A DNA stretch of 64,000 nucleotides, from the NCBI GenBank assembly GCA_947471745.1, contig CANJKZ010000461.1, forward strand, positions 997,001 through 1,061,000, read 5' to 3'. The notes below the pieces were generated by a model. That model was not told the origin of the DNA. It saw nothing but the letters and a program-made list of their open reading frames with translations, and searched no databases. The position numbers and the translations under genes are program-made. Of the stretch, positions 21,467-32,299 are shown piece by piece (the stretch's first letter is position 1; each line of letters begins with the position of its first letter). The stretch comes from Closterium sp. Naga37s-1. Taxonomy: Eukaryota; Streptophyta; Zygnematophyceae; Desmidiales; Closteriaceae.

Positions 21467-21870
21467 TGTTAAAGTTATATGTCATATATATATTGCTTGC
21501 TGTAGTTACTGTAGTTATTGTTCTTTGCTAGCGGTGGTGCACCTTTGGTTTGAACTATCACTTGTGTTGTTTTCTATTATTGAACCAACCCATTCTCGAT
21601 TCTCCCTTGGCACAACTCTCAATACCGCTTGGCCTAGGCGACTAAGCCTAGGCCCTAAACCCGCCTGCTAAGCTAAGATAGTGTTCTGACATGGTATTGA
21701 GCTATCAAGTTCCTAGACCTACGTCAATGGGCCCACCATTCCCGCTCACTGCTGCCCTTAGACCCGCCCGTCGTATCATGCACGTTGCGGTCGCGCCAGC
21801 GGCCTGTGGCCAACAAGTGCCGCCAGCGCGCACGACAGGAACGCGCTAGCCAGCTCGCGAGCACGCGGAG
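21467..21870 (+). mobile_element. orphan LTR with primer site (element P)
   Basis: TGTTAAAGTT ... GTTCTGACA (21467-21691, 225 bp) is followed directly by TGGTATTGAGCTATC, a primer-site-like sequence. About 180 bp of possible leader follow before copia H begins. The body is missing. The superfamily is unknown; the primer type fits copia or gypsy. Confidence 0.5.
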
Positions 21871-23832
21871 GACCTCTAGGCTCAGCACCCCCAGACACAG
21901 CACCCCCAGGCGCAGCACCCCCAGACTCAGCAACCCCAGGCGCAGCACCCCCAGACTCAGCAACCCCAGGCGCAGCACCCCCAGGCTCAGCACCCCAGAC
22001 TCAGCACCCCCAGACCTCCCACGCCCAGCGTACCACTCACGAAGCTGCTGAGGCGACGGGGTCTCACGGGAGCGCTGGCCACTGCTAGAGCCTCCCCGCT
22101 GCCCACCACCGCCCCCGCCACCCCCACCTCCTCCGCCACCGCCGCCACCTCCACCCCCACTCCCGCTGCCTCCGCCGCCTCCACCTCCACCGCCGCCACC
22201 GAAGCCCCCACTCCCGCCACCACTCCCACCTCCACCCCCACCCCCTCCGCCTCCTCCACCGCCACCACCGCCGCCCCCGCCATCCCCTCCACCCCCCTTG
22301 CCCCCCTTGCCCTTGCCGTAGCAGCGCTTCCCACTAGGGGCAGACGCAGCGCCGACCGACTCGGTGCCAACGAGGTCGACAACAGCAGCAGAGGCAACAG
22401 AGGGCAAAAGAGGGACGGGGGAGCACCCCTCAAAGAAAGGGGCACGAGGGTCACCACGAGAGGCTCCTACAGCGACTATACTCTTCTCAGCTGCAAGGAG
22501 GCGCTCCTCGAGGAGGTCAACGGTGAGCGTGGTGGGGCAAAGGGAGAGGAAGTGGTCCCTAACCGAGCAAAGGGAGTCAGGGAGCCGGGTGACGAGGTAG
22601 TAGAGAGTGATGTACATAGGGGGGGGGTTCTTGGCGCAGAACTCGGCAGGAAGCGCAGCGCGGTAGCGGGTGTCACTAGTGCGGAGGTGCGTAATGAGGT
22701 CAGCGACTGTGGCAAAAGCGGCTAGGTCAGGGAACAGGTACGGCAGCATGAGGCGGCTAAGGGCAGCAGTGGCAGGGGAGGAGTAGCGCGCAACAACAGC
22801 AGCGTACAGAGTGCTAGCAGTCTTGTACTGGCTAAAGTGCGCGCGTTCAGCAGACGGCAGGTGACTACGGACAGCAAGACGGGCAGCAGCATCGCGCGTG
22901 GTCCACTGTGAGCGAACAGTACTGGCAGCATCAGCAGCAGGTGCAGCAGAGGCGCCAGAAGTGAGGTCAAAGAGTGAGACTCCATCCTTGCTATCGCACT
23001 GCAGGAACAGCTGCAGATCATCGACCCAGACCTCAAAATCGACCGCTCGAACCTCAGCATCGAAGGTGAGGACGTTAGGGCTGGCCATAGGAGCAGGAGC
23101 AGCAGCAGTGGCCTAGCGGCAGCTGCAGTAGCGCGACTCGGCAGGGCGGCGCGGCTCGGCAGGGCGGCGCGGCTCGGCAGGGCGGCGCGGGCGCAGCAGC
23201 GCGCGGGTGCGGCGGTGCGCTTACCAGTGGCGGGAGTGGAGGGCCGGGGCGCGTCGGCAGGGCAAAGGGGCCGCGGCGAGGCGGCAGGGCAGGGCCGGCA
23301 GGGTGGTGTCAGAATGCTAGTGCAATCCTCTTCTTCTCTTTTCTTTCTTCTAAACTTTAACAGGTGGCTGCAGGTTCGGCAGCGGCAGCAGGGCCGCTAC
23401 GGCGGCAGCAGGGGCGACGGCAGCTGCTGCAGGGTAGGTGGCCGCGACAGTGGCGGCAGGGGCGGCAACGACGGGGCGGCGAAGAGCCGCGCAGGGCCGC
23501 GAAGGGGGGCCGCGAAGGGCCGCAAAGGGGCCGCGAAGGGGCCGCGAAGGGCGGCAAGGGGGCCGCGAAGGGCCGCGAGAGGGGCCGCGAAGGGCCGCGA
23601 AGGGGCCGCTAAGGGCCGTGAGAGGGGCCGCGAAGGGCCGCGAAGGGGCCGCGAAGGGCCGTGAGAGGGGCCGCGAAGGGCGCGAAGAGGCCGCGAAGGG
23701 GCCGTTAGAGGGCGCGACGGGGCGCTAAGGGTAGGTGCGAAGTGCGCTTCGGGCAGGTAAGGAAAAAAAAAAAAGTCGTAGTGGTGGGCCCTAAAAAAAA
23801 AACGGTCCCACTAGGGAACCCGCTCTATACCA
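21871..23832 (-). mobile_element. copia H: gag, linker scrap, leader
   Basis: Minus strand. Gag starts at 23088 (MASPNVLTFDAEVRAVDFEVWVDD) and continues through YSSPATAALSRLMLPYLFPDL and NPPPMYITLYYLVTRLPDSL. A poly-Gly tract at about 22270-22090 follows, as in E. After gag only a short linker piece remains (repeats of CCCAGACTCAGCA on the + strand). Protease, integrase, RT and RNase H are absent. The leader, 23089-23832, holds a CCGCGAAGGGG tandem tract at about 23490-23730. It is the same family as E, strongly shortened. Confidence 0.9.
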
Positions 23833-23959
23833 TGTGAGAATAATACGAGGAATGAATGAACTAGAAATGAGAGGGGTACAAATAGGGAACCCTAGAATTG
23901 CGGTACCCCCTATTGTTTATCCCACTACAGCCTAAACAGGCTATAACATATGTTTGACA
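23833..23959 (-). repeat. 5' LTR of copia H (127 bp)
   Basis: TGTCAAACATATG ... TTCTCACA on the minus strand, followed at once by TGGTATAGAGCGGG as primer site. It is near-identical to the LTRs of G2 and similar to those of E. Confidence 0.9.
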
Positions 23960-24270
23960 GATTCATACACTTCGCATCAATCAAGACGTTAAGTACGTTT
24001 ATAAACTTATAAAACGTACATTAGTATATCGTTTCTTGACAATAAGTTCGATTTTGTTTAGACATGTATATATATCATTTCAAGTGGCTTAAAACGACTC
24101 TTGTATCGATTATGTTGACCACTATTTGGGATCTAGAGGTTCTAAGCACATCTTTAATACACAATAGTTAGTCCCCACGGGGTCACCTCCAAGGGTCCTC
24201 GGGTGCCTGGCGAAGCCAGCCCCTAACCAAGGGTCCGTGTTTGTCGAGGGACACGCTATGTGTAAATGCA
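23960..24270. other. AT-rich spacer, no gene
   Basis: AT-rich DNA with scattered TATATAT, then a GC-rich block near 24180-24240 with a short CTGGC-GAA-GCCAG hairpin. No ORF of note. Confidence 0.45.
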
Positions 24271-25507
24271 GTCGTGTGCACTAGAACGTTCCCAAACTCA
24301 TTTTGCGGAAGCGATAACGATTGATCGGTGCGTGTGCAGAATAGCTCATCGCGTCAATACGTCGATAGAATAAATTTCATTCACAAAAGGATTGATTACA
24401 ATCAAGCACAAGCACCCATATATAGAAATCACTACGCACTAGCAAAGACAAACATTAAACTGTTATAAACCTGTAATTCAGACTTCGCCAGGTTGTCTTG
24501 GAGAAACGGTTGCCCAACTTCAGCTTCGTTTGGCTTGATTCGCCACCTTAGAAAAACCGTCTTCATTTTGCATGTCCGCCAAACGCCTCTGCTGACTCCT
24601 CGCACGAACGATCATGATCGCACACGTAGAATCATGCTTTCTCGTGTGGGAATTCCGTTTCCCCAATGCTTCATAGTTGAAAAAACGGTTTTCACCGTTT
24701 TGTACCTGTAATTGAACAGTCGCATTATGTGCGCGACTTTCTGGCGAAACTTCTCTGTTTGTCGAGTCAACGCGAATTCGTTATTTCAACCGAGATCCCG
24801 AGCACCCCTTGACCGTAATCATGCACGACCGATATTCCGGTCGTGCTGTACAGTGCGCGGACGTGCGCTGTCCTGCGCGTGGGCAGGGCGATCATTCGCC
24901 CTGTCTTGTTGCAATCGTGGGCCCTGCCACGCTCGCAACAGTGCCACGGCACACGCGCGAGCCCTGAGGGACACGCGCAAAATCTGGACCCCACGCGAGG
25001 GTCCTGATTCTCACGCCACTTTACCTTGACTGATGCGAAAATATCCCAGCAGCAAAAACACTCGAAACTCAAATAAACATACGTGAAAAACCATGACAGA
25101 AAACGCAAATAGTCATGAACGAACATGATCGTACATGATCGCTCACGAACACACATGAACGTACACTAACAGCACGCGAATACTCATGAACACCCCGCGA
25201 AGGACCATGAACACTCGAAACACTTGGAACTTCATGAAACACCACGAACACTCATGGAGACTCGAAACTCCTTGCATGCACACACGAAACGCACGCGAAC
25301 AGTCATGAACATTCATGAATGCAACATCACTTAAACACACATAACTTATGAACCGCTAAGGCGATTCATAAACCGTAAACGCCAAAATGAAAAGCACACA
25401 AATGCGCATACACACAGCAAACTACCTTAAAACAAAATACCTTAAATATCACCTTACTCGACGAATAGGCGACAGGTTGACGTGCAAATTACATTTTGCA
25501 CCCAACT
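24271..25507 (-). repeat. diverged solo LTR of the D family, inverted
   Basis: On the minus strand it begins TTGGGTGCAAAATG then TTGCACGTCAACC, as in the D LTR (TTGGGTGCAAATATT, TTGCACGTCAACC). It continues with the same middle block: GGTCCAGATT, CACTGTTGCGAGCG, CGACCG...CGGTCG, ATCTCGGTTGAAA. The far end is approximate because similarity fades. No coding DNA is attached, so it is a solo LTR, clearly older than D itself. Confidence 0.7.
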
Positions 25508-25626
25508 GATTAACCATATTCTTGTGCCAAATTCATAATAATCGTCGATGGCGTTATTAATTACGCTGCATAAAAAATATGATGTCTGGCTCTAATGATT
25601 CGAGCCCCATAGAAGCAAATGCTTGC
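25508..25626. other. short spacer between LTRs
   Basis: About 120 bp of AT-rich DNA between the inverted D-family LTR and the LTR of F. No feature seen. Confidence 0.5.
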
Positions 25627-25757
25627 TGTCAAATTACATTTGTTATCTCTAGGCTGTAGTGGGGCATACCCTAAAGGGTACAACATTTTAGGGTTAGGTA
25701 GTACTTGTACTCATCCTTGCTACCTAGTCCATCATTCTTACGTTCCTATTTCTAACA
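25627..25757 (+). repeat. 5' LTR of copia F (131 bp)
   Basis: TGTCAAATTACATTTG ... TTTCTAACA, 131 bp, followed directly by TGGTATTCAGTGCAGG as primer site at 25758. It shares the GGGTACAAC, TTAGGGTTAGG and TAGTCCATCATTC blocks of the short-LTR copia group. Confidence 0.85.
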
Positions 25758-25866
25758 TGGTATTCAGTGCAGGTCCATCCGTAGGACCACTCGTTTAGGG
25801 CCCACCGTTAGTTCCGCTCCTGCCCGGCGTTACGTTCCTGCCCTGCCCAGTACGCTATCGCGCTGC

Positions 25867-27303
25867 TGTTGGGTGCAAATATTTATTTTTGCACGTCAAC
25901 CAGCCGCCTGTGTCGCATTTTGCATTTTGTGTGTGTGCGCATTTTCATTTTCATTTTGTGATGTTCTGTGCGCATTCGTTTCTGCATTTTGTGTGTTTCG
26001 TTTTTCATTCGTAATTGCATTTTGTGTTTGTGCATTTTCAGTTTCGTTTTCACTGTTCTCATGAAGCTCTCATGACGCGCTCAAATGAAGCTCTCATGAT
26101 GCGCTCAAATGAAGCTCTCATAACGCGCTCAAATGAAGCTCTCATGACGCGCTCAAATGAAGCTCTCATGAAGCGCTTAAATGAAGACCCCATGGAGCTC
26201 AAACGAAGCTCGCATGAGACTTAAATGTTTCATCCGAGGTTCATGCGAGCAACCCATGAAAGTCCCATGAAATTTGAATGTTTCATGCGAGGCTCATTGG
26301 GGTTCCATGCGAGCGAGCGGTGTACCAGGGGGCTCGATAGTTTGACTATCGAGGGGGTGCCGTTTGACTCTTCTGGCGCGAGTCAAAGGGTACGAAATCA
26401 GGACCGCATGTGGGGTCCTGGCACGCGCGTGAGGCCCCACAGGGCATGCGCGTGTGCCACGCACTGTTGCGAGCGTGCTGTACAGCACGATCGCAACAGA
26501 ACAGGGCACGTTTCTGCCCTGTCCCGAACTGTACACGCACATGATCGCAATCATGCGCGCTGTACAGCACAACCGAGAAATATCTCGGTCGTGGTGTGTG
26601 GCAGGTGGGGGCGCGTGAGATCTCGGTTGAAAAACAGAATCCGGCGCTGACTCACGGAACAAGAAATTGCGCGCGAATGTCTCGCCGCATAAAAGATTGA
26701 TTTTGCCGCAGGTACAATTCGGTTGTTCACGTCATTAAACGGTTAAAACCGTTTTACAGCTGTAAACTCGCATGAACTTCATGTGAGGCTTATGGGAGCC
26801 ATATGGGAGCCACATGAAACCGCAAATGTTCATGTGAGGAGTCAGCAATGGAATTGCCTTGTGTTACAAGAGAAGAAAAAAGGCAACATCCTAAGAAATT
26901 ATGCAACCGTTTTCTATTACAGCGTGGCAAAAATCAAGACCTTGTTCTACAACTACTTTTATGCCTGCCTTTGTGCGTGCGTAGGATTTTATATAAATGT
27001 GTGCCCCTAATTGTTCATGTATATTATAACTATTTTGCATTCGCCTTTCAAGTTCATTTTTTCTACTACTACGTATTGACGAGAGTAGAATCGCTACCGT
27101 GGTGCTGCCGAAACTTTGCTCGACCAGTTTACTCATTTCACAGGCTGAGCAAGGCATAACTACTCATTTGCATTTTTCTATGCCCTTGGCTAAGAGGTGA
27201 CAAGCTGTCACGCTCGAAGGGCTGCAAGTGATGTTAAGTGTTGCCAAGTTCAAGTCTGCAATACCAGTTTAAACGCTGCCGCATAACGTTATAGCTGTCA
27301 ACA
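25867..27303 (+). repeat. 5' LTR of copia D (1437 bp)
   Basis: TGTTGGGTGCAAATATT ... GCTGTCAACA. It contains a 24-bp tandem repeat (GAAGCTCTCATGACGCGCTC plus AAAT, five units, 26061-26180) and several perfect palindromes near 26334-26354, 26475-26490 and 26565-26595. A TATA box TTTATATAAATG lies near 26989. By eye it differs from the 3' LTR at roughly two to three dozen positions, about 2%. Confidence 0.93.
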
Positions 27304-27305
27304 CG

Positions 27306-27320
27306 TGGTATCAGAGCTGG
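27306..27320 (+). other. primer-binding site of copia D
   Basis: TGGTATCAGAGCTGG, the canonical initiator tRNA-Met primer site, two bases after the LTR. Confidence 0.93.
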
Positions 27321-27348
27321 TACTTAGCCATTTTGAACGTATCCAACG

Positions 27349-30300
27349 ATGGGGTCGTCTGGAGAAGAAGGGAATTCAGCTCCTGCGAGTAGTGGTAGCC
27401 AGGAATCTGGAGTATCCGCGCCTAGGGTAGCACGGACGAACCAGGGTCCACTACTAAGGGAAGTGCTGAAAACGTTCTCCGTCGACAAATTCAGTGGTGA
27501 AGGGTACGACGACTGGTCCTGGAAGATGCAATTATATTTCCGGCAGATAGGACTTCTCAAAGTCATGATCGGTAGTGAGAAACGCCCTAGCATCGCGGAA
27601 CTTCAGGGCGATTGGGACGAACGTTCCTCAGCTGGATACTACATTCTCTCTAAGAGCTTAGACCTCGCCCAACGCCAGCACATAATGCATCTCCTTCCAA
27701 AGGATGAGTGCGGACCTAAGGCGTGGGCCGTACTCAAGGACCTTCATGCACCTACCTCAGTTGTAGCCACGCTCATGCTAGAGAGGGAACTCTCCATCCT
27801 GCGCCTTAGTGAGGGAGAACCGGTTCAACCCGTCCTAGATAAGCTTAGGGACCTCTACGCCAAGCTAGCTATTGCCGGCATCACCTACCCCGAATCAACG
27901 AAGTGTGTAAAGATGTTGTCGCTGCTGCCGGAGTCTTGGATGGTCTTCACTAGCGGCCTTAGTCTTCCCCAAAACCAAAGCCTTTGGACCTTGGAGTGGA
28001 TCCGCACAAAGATACTCGAGGAGGACTTCCGGAGGCGTCAGTTAAGGGGAGGTGAAGAGGGGAGCAGCAGCTATGCTATGCAAGGAGGAAAACCGGGAGG
28101 AGGCAAGAAATGGCAAGGGGTTGGGAGAGGAGCATCAAAAGACGAGGAGCCCTCTAATCAGCAAGGAGGCATAGGAGCCGGGCGTGGAGGTGGCAGAGGT
28201 GGCAGAGGTGGAAGAGGTGGTGGAAGGGGACCTGGGAGAATGGAAGGCAAGTGTTGGTACTGTGAGAAAGTGGGTCACCCGTGGTTTAAATGCAGAACCA
28301 AACCCACCTGGTGGACCCCCTCCAACAGGACTCAAGATGGGAGCGGCGCCGGAGCGGTCGCCGATGATGAGCCGGCTGAATATGAAGAGAGGGAAGCCGG
28401 ACAATTCTTCCACGTTGGTGAGCAAGAAGAGGATGCAGTCATCGCCCATGCTGGAGTCGAGCTGCACCCGCTCAACACGTGGATCTTCGACACAGGAGCA
28501 GCATGGACTATGACGCCAAGGGCTGACCTCCTGGACAAAGTGGGGGCAGCACCGATTGCTGAAGTAATGTCGGCTTCCGGGCATGCGCTCAAGGTGACGG
28601 GGGCGGGGCGCACTGCATTCAAGGGAGCTGACGGCAAACCGGTGGTGCTAAGTGATGTGCTGCTAGTACCTGATTTGAAGGCAAACCTCATCTCCCTGAG
28701 GAAGCTGGGCAAGTGTGGGTTAACACAAGTACCGAGGGTGCCAAAACATACAAGGGGAAGCGGATGCTTTGGGATTTGCACGAGAATAGGGACATATGCA
28801 AGTCCATGTGGCAGCTGCCGGTGGTGCCTTGGAATAAGGGGAATGGTTTTCAGGGGGAGTGTAACGCTGTGGCTGCAGAGGAGCTGAAGGTTTCAGCAAG
28901 GGGAGGTGAAACGGACTGGATTACATCCCATCGTCGCCTCGGGCACATTGCCATGCCTACACTGCAGCAACTGCACAAGGAGGAAGGAGTCAAGGGACTG
29001 AAGCTGACAGGTACAGCAGCAACCCACAAGTGTGAAACTTGCCTTTTGAGCAAGTTCACTCGGTTCCCATTCCATGCAACTGATGGTGGAGGCAAGAAAC
29101 TACTGGAGCTAGTGCATATGGATGTGGTGGGGCCGCTACCGGTGCTGGGGGAGCGTGGCGAGAAGTTTTTTCTCACCATAGTGGATGACTGGAGCCGAGT
29201 GACATGGGCATACCCAATCAAGAAGAAGGACCACGTGCCAGTGATAATCCGTGATGAATGGTTGCCGTTAGTGGAGAAGCAGTCCCAGCACAAGGTGATG
29301 CGTATTAGGACGGATAGGGGTGGAGAGTTCCTTGGGGAGGACCTGACTACATGGTTGAAGAAGCAGGGCATCATTCGGGAACTCACCACCTCCTACACAC
29401 CACAATCCAACGGCGTAGCAGAACGGGCAAACCGCACGGTCTTGGAGACAGCACGGGCCCTTCTCATTGAATCGGGTTTGGGGAACTCAAAGTGGCCACA
29501 TGCTGTGCGCCACGCCACGGTGGTTAAGAACAGGGTGTTCACCAACGTCGGTGGTGAGTCATGGGTCCCCATGGAGAGGTGGCTTGGGAGGAAGCCACCC
29601 ATTGACATGTTGCGTGTGTTTGGCTGCATGGCTGTAGCTCATATCCCCAAAGCACATCGCAACAAGTTGGGTGCAACGGCTGTGTGGTGTGTGCGTTTGG
29701 GTTTGGCAGCAGAAAGCAAGGGGTGGCTGCTATGGGAGCCGAGCAAAGGGGTCGTATTCGACAGTAGCGATGTCAAGTTCATGGAAGACATCACCTATGG
29801 AAGCTGGTCTAAGCAACCAAAGGAGCAGATTGTGCAGCAACTGCAGCAGGCAACCATGGGTTTCGAGGTGGACGAACACTGGGTTGGGGAGGAGATTGCA
29901 ACGGCACACGAGGAGGAGGGTGCAGCAGAACTTCCCGTGGTTAAGGGTGTGGAATCAACGGCTGAACCGGAAGAACCCCATCCTATAACACGTGTGATTC
30001 CCCCCACTCTCCCCCAAAGGAGAACCCAAACTAAACCCCAACCCACAGGACAGACCTTCTCACCCATGATGACGCGGCAGATGCGAGCTGCCGTCTTGAA
30101 GGCGAAGGCAAGGGGTGAAGGAGGAACAAGAGGGGAGCAGCAACAACTCGATGCATTTTTGGTGCTGGAAAGCAGCTGTGATTCTGATGAGGAAGCAGAG
30201 GAGGAGGTGTATTGCTTCATGGCACCTGCACCAACTCAGCCATTGACCATGGAGGAGGCTCTGAACGGACCGGACAGGGACAAGTGGCTGGTGTCACGAG

Positions 30301-31889
30301 ATGCTGAATACAACAGTCAAATGGAGAACGGTACATGGGAGCTGATGCCGCTGCCATTAGGGAAGAAAGCCATAAATTGTGGCTGGATTCCAAGGATTAA
30401 AACTGACAACAAAGGAGCGGTGTCAGTTTACAAGAGTAGGCTGGTTGCAAGGGGTTACCAACAGAAGGAAAGAGAGGATTACAAGGAAACCTTTGCTGCA
30501 ACCGCGAAGCCGCCAACACTGCGTGTTCTACTTGCCGGTGCAGCTGTGTGTGGGTGGGTGATAGTTCAGATGGATATCACCACCGCCTTTCTTTATGGGC
30601 TGATAGATGTGGAGGTGTTCATGTCGCAGCCGCCGGGTTATGAGGATGGCACTGGGCGTGTGTGCAAGCTGAAAAAGGCCATTTATGGCCTCAAACAAGC
30701 ACCACGCTGCTGGTACAAGAAGCTGCCTTCAGTGTTAGAGGAGATGGGCTTCAGGGCGAGTGCATGTGACGAAAGCCTTTTCCTCATGGGGGAGAAGGAG
30801 ACCCTCGTCATGTTCCTTGTGTATGTAGATGACATCCTGCTATTTGGGAGCAGCAAGCAGGAGGTGATGAAGGTGCAGCAGAAGCTGATGCAAAACTTCA
30901 AGTGTAAGGCACTGGGGGAGGCAAATTACTACTTGGGCATGCCCATCGAGAGGGATATCAGCAATGGGTGGGTGAAGCTGCACCAGGAGAAATACATCAA
31001 GGACATGGGGCAGAAATATGAGATTGAAGTCGGGAGGAAGGTGGCAACACCACTTCCATCCGAGTTCAAGCTTGTCAAAGCTGGAGAGAACGAGGGGGTG
31101 GATGAGCGAGAGCAAGCACGGTTTCAGTCCGTGGTGGGGAGCTTGCTTTATGCAGCAGTGCACACCAGGCCAGACATATCATTTGCAGTGGGGCAGTTGG
31201 CTAGGGTGGTGCAGAATCCAACCGAAGAGCAGGTGGATGCAGCTGATCGAATCATCCAGTACTTGAACTCCTACCCTACTGTTGGAGTTCAGTACTCTGC
31301 TATGGCACAAAGGAAGCAGAAGGGAGCAGAAATTCTCAAGGAGAAGGGGGAGCATTTGGGAGAGAGGGAGCTGTTTCTTACGGCTTTTGCTGATTCTTCA
31401 TGGGCTTCAGAGAAAGAGGATATGTCTTCAGTAGGTGGATACCTCTGTGTAATTGGGGGAGGACCCGTGAGCTGGAGGTCAAAGAAGCAGGTGGAAACTG
31501 CGGGTTCATCTGCTGAAGCTGAGTACATGTCGATGTACCACGCGGCCAAGGAGTTGGTTTGGCTGCGGAAGCTGCTGGAGGAGATTGGGCATGAGTAGAA
31601 GGCACCAACCCCACTCTTCTGTGACAATTCAAGTGCCATTTCCATGGCCAAGAACGCAGTACTGCATGGGCTTACCAAGCACATGCGCATCAAGTGGCAT
31701 TGGTTGCGCAAGGAAGTGCAGAGGGGAACCCTTGAGCCTCTCTACGTGAAAACGCAACAGCAGCCGGCTGATTTCCTCACAAAGCGGCTGGCTGAGGAAC
31801 CTCATTGGCGTTGTGCCAAGCTGAGTGGCATGAGCCTTAACTAGGCTCATGAATGTGAGTGCAAACAGGCGACTGCTTGAGGGGGAGTT
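27349..31889 (+). mobile_element. copia D coding region (gag-pol)
   Basis: The gag N-terminus is MGSSGEEGNSAPASSG. A UBN2-type gag domain follows (FSVDKFSGEGYDDWSWKMQ near 27475, through the AWAVLKDLHAPTS and LSLLPESW regions). A Gly/Arg-rich stretch and a CCHC knuckle CWYCEKVGHPWFKC lie near 28250-28295. Protease is WIFDTGAAWTMTP near 28480. The pre-integrase motif is near 28920-29055 (HRRLGHIAMPTLQQLH) and the integrase core near 29110-29440 (HMDVVGPLPVLGE, RTDRGGEFLGE, NGVAERANRTV). RT is about 30300-30990 with YVDDILLFG near 30820. RNase H is about 31380-31840. A purine tract GAGGGGGAG precedes the 3' LTR. It has about two breaks, the best-preserved body here apart from C. This gag has a canonical knuckle, unlike C and E, so D belongs to a different copia lineage. 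Confidence 0.95.
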
Positions 31890-32299
31890 TGTTGGGTGCA
31901 AATATTTATTTTTGCACGTCAACCAGCCGCCTGTGTCGCATTTTGCATTTTGTGTGTGTGCGCATTTTCATTTTCATTTTGTGATGTTCTGTGCGCATTC
32001 GTTTCTGCATTTTGTGTGTTTCGTTTTTCATTCGTAATTGCATTTTGTGTTTGTGCATTTTCAGTTTCGTTTTCACTGTTCTCATGAAGCTCTCATGACG
32101 CGCTCAAATGAAGCTCTCATGACGCGCTCAAATGAAGCTCTCATAACGCGCTCAAATGAAGCTCTCATAACGCGCTCAAATGAAGCTCTCATGAAGCGCT
32201 TAAATGAAGACCCCATGGAGCTCAAACGAAGCTCGCATGAGACTTAAATGTTTCATCTGAGGCTCATGCGAGCAACCCATGAAAGTTCCATGAAATTTG
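31890..32299 (+). repeat. 3' LTR of copia D, part 1
   Basis: The first 410 bp of the 3' LTR, matching 25867 onward. It stops at ATTTG, where element E is inserted; part 2 lies at 39616-40643. The two parts together equal the 5' LTR in length to within a base. Confidence 0.93.

Noticed and set aside
22100-22320. Poly-glycine stretch as a host Gly-rich wall protein
   Set aside because: It is continuous with copia gag in H, E and C and lies at the same place in each.
24195-24235. Hairpin CTGGC-GAA-GCCAG followed by CTAA, like a Helitron 3' end
   Set aside because: The base after CTAA is not T, no TC 5' end was found, and no Rep/helicase sequence is present. The hairpin is too short to carry the call alone.
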